Shown in pieces: positions 57,964 to 64,000 of a stretch of DNA of 64,000 nt (within the stretch, counting starts at the first letter, position 1; every line of letters starts with the position of its first letter). The notes beneath the pieces are model-generated. The model had not been told where the DNA came from and made no database searches. It saw nothing but the letters and a program-made list of their open reading frames with translations. The position numbers and the translations under genes were made by a program. Source of the stretch: Streptomyces djakartensis (lineage in GTDB: Bacteria; Actinomycetota; Actinomycetes; Streptomycetales; Streptomycetaceae); the NCBI RefSeq assembly GCF_014651075.1, contig NZ_BMWE01000012.1:186001-250000 (forward strand). The letters run 5' to 3'.

Positions 57964-59208
57964 ATGAAGAGACCCACCGGACGCCGTCTCACCGTCACCG
58001 CCATGACCGTCGCCGGTCTCGTCGTCGGCGCCACCGCATGCTCCTCCGGTGGCGGCACCTCCTCCTCGCAGGCGGCGGACAGCGGCAGCTACACCGTCTG
58101 GGACCCTTACCCGCAGTTCGCCGGGGACTCGGCGTGGGTGAAGCTGCTGGACGGCTGCGGCAGCAGGGCCGGGGTCAAGGTCGAACGCAGGGCCTTCGAC
58201 ACCACTGACCTGACGAACAAGGCGCTGCTGGCCGCGCAGCAGGACAACGCCCCGGATGTCCTCATCCTCGACAACCCGGTGGTGTCGACACTCGCCGAGG
58301 CCGGGGTGCTCACCACGACCGACGAGAACAAGGTGGACACCTCGAAGGTGGACCCCAACCTGCTCGCGGCCGGTCAGTCGGGCGGGAAGACGTACGGCAC
58401 GCCCATCGGCGCCAACACCCTCGCCCTCTACTACAACAAGGACGTCCTGACGGAGGCCGGTGTCGACATCTCCTCGGTCAAGGACTGGAAGTCGCTGACC
58501 ACGGCGCTGGACAAGGTGAGGAAGGCCGGCAAGAAGGGCATCACCTTCTCCGCGACCGGAACGGAGGAGGGCAGCTTCCAGTTCCTGCCCTGGTTCTGGG
58601 GCTCGGGCGCGAAGCTCACCGAACTCGACTCCGCCCAGGGCGTGTCGGCCCTGTCCCTGTGGCGCGACTGGCTCGAGAAGGGGTACGCCCCCGACTCGGT
58701 CATCAACAACACCCAGACCACCAGCTGGCAGGAGTTCGCGAGCGGAGAGTACGCGTTCGCCGAGAACGGCACCTGGCAGCTGGCGGGCGCGGAGAAGGCC
58801 GGCTTCGACTACGGCGTCCTGCCGATCCCCGGCGCCGACGGGGGCAGCGCCGCGGCCCCGACCGGTGGCGAGTTCGTCACCGTCCCGGTGCAGGGCGACA
58901 GCGGCCGGTACGCCACCACACGGAAGCTGGTCTCCTGCCTGACCAGTGCCGAGAACCTCTACGACACCGACACCACTCTGTCCTACGTGGCCCCCACCGC
59001 CGGGGTCCGGGCGAAACAGACGGCGGCGAAGCCCGAGTTGAAGCCGTGGGTCGACGCGGTCAAGGCGGCCAAGGGACGGACCAGCGACGACCTCGGCACC
59101 AGGTACCCCAGGATCTCGGAGCAGATGTGGAAGGCGGTCCAGTCCGCCCTCAGCGGGTCCCAGTCGCCGAAGGGCGCGCTCACCGCGGCGCAGGACGCAG
59201 TCGAGTGA
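57964..59208 (+). CDS. Sugar ABC importer substrate-binding lipoprotein (CUT1 type)
   Basis: A 414-residue lipoprotein: KRPTGRRL, hydrophobic core and lipobox GATA-Cys26 followed by a Ser/Gly linker. The fold is that of MalE/UgpB-like solute-binding proteins (YTVWDPYPQFAGDSAWVKLLDGCGSRAGVKVERRAF; PDVLILDNPVVSTLAEAGVL; GTPIGANTLALYYNKDVLTEAGVD; SGEYAFAENGTWQLAG). It captures oligosaccharides for the two permeases that follow. The ATG follows gaagga. The downstream GTG overlaps its stop (GTGA), so the operon is tightly coupled. Confidence 0.94.
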   Translation: MKRPTGRRLTVTAMTVAGLVVGATACSSGGGTSSSQAADSGSYTVWDPYPQFAGDSAWVKLLDGCGSRAGVKVERRAFDTTDLTNKALLAAQQDNAPDVLILDNPVVSTLAEAGVLTTTDENKVDTSKVDPNLLAAGQSGGKTYGTPIGANTLALYYNKDVLTEAGVDISSVKDWKSLTTALDKVRKAGKKGITFSATGTEEGSFQFLPWFWGSGAKLTELDSAQGVSALSLWRDWLEKGYAPDSVINNTQTTSWQEFASGEYAFAENGTWQLAGAEKAGFDYGVLPIPGADGGSAAAPTGGEFVTVPVQGDSGRYATTRKLVSCLTSAENLYDTDTTLSYVAPTAGVRAKQTAAKPELKPWVDAVKAAKGRTSDDLGTRYPRISEQMWKAVQSALSGSQSPKGALTAAQDAVE

Positions 59209-60152
59209 CCGTCAGGATCGTGGCCCGGGGCGCGTCGACGAACCGCACGACACGCCCGCCGGACCGGCGCCCTGCCTCGCGGCAGTGGTCCGCCTGGGCC
59301 TTCCTCGCGCCGGTGACCCTCTACCTCGCCCTCTTCTACGCCTACCCGCTCTACCGCAACGCCGACCTGAGCCTGCGCGACTACACCGTCCGCTCCTTCG
59401 TCCAGGGCGACGCGCCGTTCACCGGACTGGAGAACTACCGCAAGGTCTTCGACGATCCGGCCTTCGGGCCCGCCCTGACGCACACCATCGTGTTCACCGC
59501 CGTGTGCCTGGTCTTCCAGTACGCCATAGGCCTGGCCCTGGCGGTCTTCTTCCACCAGCGCTTCCGGCTGTCGGCGACCCTGCGGGCCCTGTTCCTGGTG
59601 CCCTGGCTGCTGCCGCTGATCGTGTCGGCCTCCTCCTGGTCGTGGATGCTCAACAGCGATTCCGGCGTCGTCAACGCAGCCCTGCACGTCATCGGCGTCG
59701 GCCCGGTGCACTGGCTGACCTCGCCGTCCTGGTCGCTGACTTCCGTGATCATCGCCAACATCTGGATCGGCGTCCCGTTCAACCTGGTCCTGCTGCACAG
59801 CGGCCTGCAGTCGATTCCCCGCAACCTGTACGAGGCCGCCGCCCTCGACGGCGCGAGCGCCTGGCAGCGCTTCTGGCGCATCACCTTCCCGCTGCTGCGA
59901 CCGGTCTCCGCCGTCACCCTGCTGCTGGGCCTGGTCTACACGCTCAAGGTCTTCGACATCATCTGGATCATGACCAAGGGCGGCCCGGCGGGCTCCTCCA
60001 CCACCTTCGCCACCTGGTCCTACCGGCTCGGCTTCGGCAGCCTTCTGCCCGCCTTCGGCCCCGGCGCGGCCGTCGGCAACCTGCTCGTCGTCGCGGCACT
60101 GGCCTTCGGACTGGTGTACCTGCGCCTCCAGCGGAAGCAGGCCCTGTCATGA
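59205..60152 (+). CDS. Sugar ABC importer permease, MalF type
   Basis: A 315-residue membrane protein with six helices. The EAA loop is EAAALDGASAWQRFWRITFPLLRPV near the C-terminal third, the contact site for the ATPase. The GTG start overlaps the binding-protein stop and its own stop overlaps the next ATG. No ATPase gene is in the operon, so a shared MsiK-like ATPase elsewhere in the chromosome probably drives it, as is usual for Streptomyces CUT1 systems. Confidence 0.93.
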   Translation: MTVRIVARGASTNRTTRPPDRRPASRQWSAWAFLAPVTLYLALFYAYPLYRNADLSLRDYTVRSFVQGDAPFTGLENYRKVFDDPAFGPALTHTIVFTAVCLVFQYAIGLALAVFFHQRFRLSATLRALFLVPWLLPLIVSASSWSWMLNSDSGVVNAALHVIGVGPVHWLTSPSWSLTSVIIANIWIGVPFNLVLLHSGLQSIPRNLYEAAALDGASAWQRFWRITFPLLRPVSAVTLLLGLVYTLKVFDIIWIMTKGGPAGSSTTFATWSYRLGFGSLLPAFGPGAAVGNLLVVAALAFGLVYLRLQRKQALS

Positions 60153-60973
60153 CCCGGGCCCCAGACCGTACGTGGTGGCAGACGGCCGTCGGTCTGCTGC
60201 TGACCGCGATCATGCTGTTCCCGGTCTACTGGATGCTCAACGTGTCCTTCACACGCGACCAGGACATGCGCAAGTCACCGCCCGACTGGTTCCCCGTCCA
60301 CGGCACCCTGGACGGCTACCGTGCCGTGCTCGACCAGCAACTGCCCTACCTCGCCACGAGCTTGGTCATCGCCCTGGGCACGGTCGTGCTGACGGTGGCG
60401 CTGGCCGCGCCGGCCGGCTACGCCCTGGCGAAACTGCGCCCACGCGGCGGCGGGGTGCTCGGCTTCCTCCTCCTGGTCGCCCAGATGATTCCCGGCATCA
60501 TCATGGCGATGGGCTTCTACGCCATCTACCTCCAGCTCGGCCTGCTCCAGTCCGTGCCCGGCCTGATCGTCGCCGACTCCACCCTGGCCGTCCCGTTCGC
60601 GGTGCTGATCTTCACCGCGTTCATGTCCGGCATCCCCGGCGAACTGCTCCAGGCCGCGCAGATGGACGGAGCGAGGGCCCTGCGCACCTTCTGGTCCGTC
60701 GTGCTGCCGATGAGCCGCAACGCCGTCGTCACGGTGTCGCTGTTCGCGTTCCTGTGGTCCTGGTCCGACTTCGTCTTCGCCAGCACCCTCGCGGGCGGCG
60801 GCACCCACGAGCCGATCACGCTCGGCATCTACCACTACATCGGCAACAACAACCAGGAGTGGAACGCCGTCATGGCCACCGCCGTCGTGGCCTCGCTGCC
60901 CGCCACGGTGATCCTCGTCCTCGCCCAGCGCTACGTCGCCGCAGGCGTCACGGCCGGAGCCGTCAAGGACTGA
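60149..60973 (+). CDS. Sugar ABC importer permease, MalG type
   Basis: A 274-residue permease with six helices. It begins WWQTAVGLLLTAIMLFPVYWMLNVSF. The EAA-type loop reads GELLQAAQMDGARALRTFWSVVLPMSRNAV. The ATG overlaps the previous stop by four bases. It pairs with the MalF-type subunit at 59205 to form the channel. The glycosidase at 61017 follows after 43 nt, probably in the same transcript. Confidence 0.93.
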   Translation: MTRAPDRTWWQTAVGLLLTAIMLFPVYWMLNVSFTRDQDMRKSPPDWFPVHGTLDGYRAVLDQQLPYLATSLVIALGTVVLTVALAAPAGYALAKLRPRGGGVLGFLLLVAQMIPGIIMAMGFYAIYLQLGLLQSVPGLIVADSTLAVPFAVLIFTAFMSGIPGELLQAAQMDGARALRTFWSVVLPMSRNAVVTVSLFAFLWSWSDFVFASTLAGGGTHEPITLGIYHYIGNNNQEWNAVMATAVVASLPATVILVLAQRYVAAGVTAGAVKD

Positions 60974-61016
60974 GCCGCTCGCCGACCACCACCGCCCAGG
61001 AAACGAGAGCCCCTTG

Positions 61017-62819
61017 ATGACCGCCGACCGATCCGGCCCGGCCTTCTCCGTCCACGACATCCCGTTCAGCACACACGGCTCCTGGTTCGGCCTCTCACCC
61101 GTGGTCGCGGAGAAGACCTACGCCGGCGACCTCCACCTGGTCTCCCACCAGAACGGCATGCACGCCGTCCTGAGCCTGGTGCCGCTCGACCCGGCGACGG
61201 GCGACCGGGCCGAGACCCGGACCGAGACGACGCCCGGCCTGCTCAGGTGGGCTCACCCGGACGGGAGCATCGGCTGCGCCTACGAGTCCCCGGACACCGT
61301 CCGTCTCCGCGGTGAGGGGCTCGGGCTGCGCATCACGGCGGCCGCGGAGACCCTCACCCCTTTCACGGGCACCTACTTCCACCGCGATCCGGTGGCCGGC
61401 GGGTACGTCTTCACCTCGTACGAGACCGGCCGCCGCTACCGGATCACCGTGCTGTCCGGCTCTCCCACCGAGGTGTCCGGCAGCCAGGCCCTCGGCAGCG
61501 GCGACCGCGGCCTCACCATCACCGCGGACGCCGGCGGGGCCTGGGAAGCGGCGGTGGAGGAACTGGACAGCGCACGGCGCCCCTACACCTCCACCCAGAC
61601 CTTTCACCGGATCGTGGAGGCCGCGGAGCGTGCCTTCACGGCCTTCGCCGACGCGGTCGCCCCCTGGCGCTCGCCCGGCACACCGGCCGCCGAACTCGCC
61701 GCGTACGTCCTGTGGTCGGCGACGGTCCGCCCGGCGGCCCTTGTCACCCGGTCCGCGGTGCTGATGTCCAAGCACTGGATGGACAAGGTCTGGAGCTGGG
61801 ACCACTGCTTCAACGCCCTCGCCCTGGCACCCGGAGCGCCCGCCCTGGCCTGGGACCAGTTCTCGCTGCCGTTCGACCACCAGGACGAGAGCGGGGCCCT
61901 GCCCGACTCGGTGACCCACTCGGAGGCCCTGTACAACTTCGTCAAACCACCCATCCACGGCTGGACCCTGAGCCACCTGCGCCGAAGGCTCCCCGGCCCC
62001 CTCGACCGGGCGGAACTCACCCAGGCCTACCGCAGGCTGGAACGCTGGACGGACTTCTGGCTCACCATGCGCCGCGCACCCGGCGCCGCCCTGCCCCACT
62101 ACCAGCACGGCAACGACAGCGGCTGGGACAACGCCACCACCTTCGACCCCGAGCGCGTGATCGTCACCGCCGACCTGGCCGCGTTCCTCGTACTCCAGCT
62201 CCATGAACTCGCGGCCCTGGCCACCGAACTGGGTCTTCCCGACGAGTCCCGCCGCTGGACGCGCACCGCCTCGGACACCCAGGCCGCCCTGCTCGACGAG
62301 CTGTGGACGGGAGAGCGGTTCGTCGCCCGGAGCGTCGAGACGTCGCAGACCTGGAGCACCGCCGGCCTGCTGGACCTCATGCCGGTGGTGCTCGGCGAGC
62401 ACCTGCCCGGGAACGTCTCGGCCGCGCTGGCGTCCCGTATCGAGGCCCACCTGACTCCGCACGGACTGGCCACCGAACTCCCCACCTCCCCGCACTACCT
62501 CCCCGACGGGTACTGGCGCGGCCCGATCTGGGCACCCGCCACCGTCCTCATCGAGGACGGACTGCGCCGAGGCGGCCACGACCGCCTCGCGGACGAGATC
62601 AGCGCCCGCTTCCGGGCCCTGTGCGAAACCCACGGCTTCGCGGAGAACTTCGACGCCCTCACCGGCGAGGGCCTGCGCGACCGGGCCTACACCTGGACCG
62701 CGGCCTGCTACCTCCTGTTGGCAAAGGCGCACGCGCTCCGGGAAACGACGGCCCGCTCACACCCCGGAACCCGCCCCGGCGGCGACGGTTCCCCTCAACC
62801 GGTCCCCCTTCGGGACTGA
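61017..62819 (+). CDS. Cytosolic (alpha/alpha)6 glycoside hydrolase, GH63/MGH1-like
   Basis: A 600-residue protein without signal peptide. A beta-rich N-domain (~20-190) precedes an (alpha/alpha)6 barrel. Motifs KVWSWDHCFNALAL (~258), DHQDESGALPDSVTHSE, HGNDSGWDNATTF (~363; the Asp in SGWDN is the likely general acid) and GYWRGPIWAPATVLIEDGL fit GH63 YgjK and mannosyl-/glucosylglycerate hydrolase relatives. It would cleave the imported disaccharide or oligosaccharide. The ATG at 61017 is preferred over the TTG three bases earlier. Its last 25 bases overlap the end of the convergent ABC gene. Confidence 0.85.
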   Translation: MTADRSGPAFSVHDIPFSTHGSWFGLSPVVAEKTYAGDLHLVSHQNGMHAVLSLVPLDPATGDRAETRTETTPGLLRWAHPDGSIGCAYESPDTVRLRGEGLGLRITAAAETLTPFTGTYFHRDPVAGGYVFTSYETGRRYRITVLSGSPTEVSGSQALGSGDRGLTITADAGGAWEAAVEELDSARRPYTSTQTFHRIVEAAERAFTAFADAVAPWRSPGTPAAELAAYVLWSATVRPAALVTRSAVLMSKHWMDKVWSWDHCFNALALAPGAPALAWDQFSLPFDHQDESGALPDSVTHSEALYNFVKPPIHGWTLSHLRRRLPGPLDRAELTQAYRRLERWTDFWLTMRRAPGAALPHYQHGNDSGWDNATTFDPERVIVTADLAAFLVLQLHELAALATELGLPDESRRWTRTASDTQAALLDELWTGERFVARSVETSQTWSTAGLLDLMPVVLGEHLPGNVSAALASRIEAHLTPHGLATELPTSPHYLPDGYWRGPIWAPATVLIEDGLRRGGHDRLADEISARFRALCETHGFAENFDALTGEGLRDRAYTWTAACYLLLAKAHALRETTARSHPGTRPGGDGSPQPVPLRD

Positions 62820-64000
62820 CCCGGGGCAGCGCCGTACGGCTCCCCGCCAGGCCGGAGCATCTGGCTCTCAGCCAGCTCACGGTAGAGGACACTGCCGGAG
62901 AGCAGCTCCTCATGGCTTCCCGCGGCAGTGGTGCGACCGTCCTGCAGCACCACGATGTGGTCCGCGTGCTGCACGGTGGACAGACGGTGGGCGATGACCA
63001 GCAGGGCGCACTCCTGGGAGATGTCCTTCATGACCGTGGTGAGCGCCGATTCGTTGATCGCGTCGAGGTGGGAGGTGGGCTCGTCCAGCAGAAGCAGCGA
63101 CGGGCGGGCCAGCAACGCGCGGGCGAGGGCCACGCGCTGACGTTCGCCGCCGGAGAGGGTGCTGCCCCGTTCGCCGATGACAGCGGACAGGCCGCCGGGC
63201 AGCCGGTCGACGACCTCTTCCAGCCTGGCCAGTTCGATGACGCGCCGGATGTCCGCTTCCGAGGCGCCGGGTACGGCGTAGGCGATGTTCTCGCGCAGCG
63301 TGCCGTGGATGACGTGGGTGTTCTGGTCGACGACGGCGATCCCTCGGCGGCACTCCTCACGGGTGAGGCTTGCCGCGGGCCGGCCGTCGAAGAACACGGC
63401 GCCCGCGTCCGGCTCGTAGAACCGCGCCACCAGGGCGAACACCGTGCTCTTGCCGGCTCCGGACCGGCCCACCAGCGCCACGTACCGCCGGTGCGGGACG
63501 GCGAGTGAGACACCGCGGAGGACCGGCCGCCCCGGGGCGTAGGAGAAGTGCACGTCGTGCAGGGCGAGGGCGGGCTGCTCGCCGGGGAGGGACGGCCCGG
63601 CCGGCCGCGCGGTGGACGTGCGGTCCCTCGGCGCCGGTGGCGCGGTGGGCTCGACCGGCAGGCGGAGCGCCTCGTCGATGCGCTGGTAGGCGCCCATCCC
63701 GCGCTGGACGAGTCCCACGGCACGGAAGACCGAGGACAGCGGCAGAACCAGGTACGAGGCGTACAACAGGAAGGCGACGAGGTCGCCGAGAGAGCCGTTG
63801 TGGCCGCTCACGCGCAGTCCGCCGACGACCAGGACGATGAGGAAGGAACCCTGGACGGCGAGTTCCACGGCGGAGCTCATGACAGAGGCGAGTTTCGCGG
63901 TGCGTACCCCCGCGCCGTAGGCGGTGTCGACACGAGTGCCGATGGCCGCCGCCTCGCGATCCTCGGCGCGGTGCACACGGACCATCGGCAGGGAACCCAG
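62795..64000 (-). CDS. ABC exporter half-transporter (partial, runs off the right edge)
   Basis: The last ~401 codons are present; the start lies beyond the window. The membrane part (to ~120 visible residues) ends with SLGDLVAFLLYASYLVLPLSSVFRAVG. The ATPase has LVGRSGAGKST, the signature STLSGGERQRVALARALL, Walker B LLLLDEPTSHLDAINESAL and the H-loop VIAHRLSTV, all intact. A Pro/Arg-rich linker lies between the two domains. It could be a lipid, peptide or drug exporter; nothing here decides. The 3' end overlaps the glycosidase gene tail to tail. Confidence 0.9.
   Translation of the reverse strand: MGSLPMVRVHRAEDREAAAIGTRVDTAYGAGVRTAKLASVMSSAVELAVQGSFLIVLVVGGLRVSGHNGSLGDLVAFLLYASYLVLPLSSVFRAVGLVQRGMGAYQRIDEALRLPVEPTAPPAPRDRTSTARPAGPSLPGEQPALALHDVHFSYAPGRPVLRGVSLAVPHRRYVALVGRSGAGKSTVFALVARFYEPDAGAVFFDGRPAASLTREECRRGIAVVDQNTHVIHGTLRENIAYAVPGASEADIRRVIELARLEEVVDRLPGGLSAVIGERGSTLSGGERQRVALARALLARPSLLLLDEPTSHLDAINESALTTVMKDISQECALLVIAHRLSTVQHADHIVVLQDGRTTAAGSHEELLSGSVLYRELAESQMLRPGGEPYGAAPGQSRRGTG

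Noticed and set aside
1..64000. Mobile element, phage, CRISPR or tRNA genes
   Set aside because: No transposase or integrase motifs, no regularly spaced repeats and no cloverleaf-like sequence were found in the intergenic regions read on both strands.

Overview
The window is chromosomal DNA from a Streptomyces-like, high-GC actinomycete. The signs are very GC-rich coding DNA with G/C at third codon positions, frequent GTG starts, leaderless genes, SpoIIE/RsbW-type regulators, a bacterial terpene synthase next to a cytochrome P450, and LAL, LacI and AsnC regulators. I found 41 protein genes, counting one partial gene at each edge. I also found two stretches of decayed genes and a set of probable operators and terminators. 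I saw no tRNA, rRNA, CRISPR array, insertion sequence or phage gene.

Layout. 1-2148: two overlapping ABC half-exporters; the complete one has a degenerate ATPase. 2371-5550: a secreted PNGase A-like deglycosylase and a dicarboxylate symporter behind a Crp-like site. 5644-8905: a divergent MarR/ABC exporter pair with a palindromic operator, then a short MltG-like protein. 8950-10508: an FMO-like oxidoreductase and a YjbQ protein, followed by a frameshifted acetyltransferase remnant. 10757-19494: three very large SpoIIE-type phosphatases with different sensor inputs. 19581-23468: a ribose-type sugar ABC importer. 23635-30694: an FSP1/NDH2-like oxidoreductase, a P450 lacking the usual ExxR motif, a GH78 alpha-L-rhamnosidase and a 14-TM efflux pump. 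30708-39998 (all minus strand): ATP-grasp ligase, CocE-type hydrolase, P450, terpene synthase and a LAL regulator. This looks like one or two small biosynthetic units. 40209-46960: SDR, a fourth SpoIIE protein, a divergent LysE exporter/AsnC regulator pair, an alpha/beta hydrolase and an AraC regulator. 47162-50384: two MFS transporters. 50418-52885: a stand-alone anti-sigma kinase divergent from a fifth SpoIIE phosphatase. 52919-53616: a fused graveyard of three sugar-acid catabolism genes. 53852-62819: a glycan-use locus with a secreted GH-A enzyme carrying three CBM-like domains, LacI, a binding-protein importer without its own ATPase, and a cytosolic (alpha/alpha)6 glycosidase. 62795-64000: a partial ABC exporter.

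How the parts work together. Partner-switching control is heavily over-represented: five SpoIIE phosphatases and a separate RsbW-like kinase occupy about 43 kb, each with its own sensor combination. Two of them carry input modules normally seen on CitA/DcuS histidine kinases and AcoR-type activators. The terpene block joins a P450 by a 17-nt overlap to a terpene synthase whose NSE metal-binding triad has proline in place of asparagine. The 3' glycan locus has identical palindromes in front of the divergent glycosidase and LacI genes, which explains local autoregulation.
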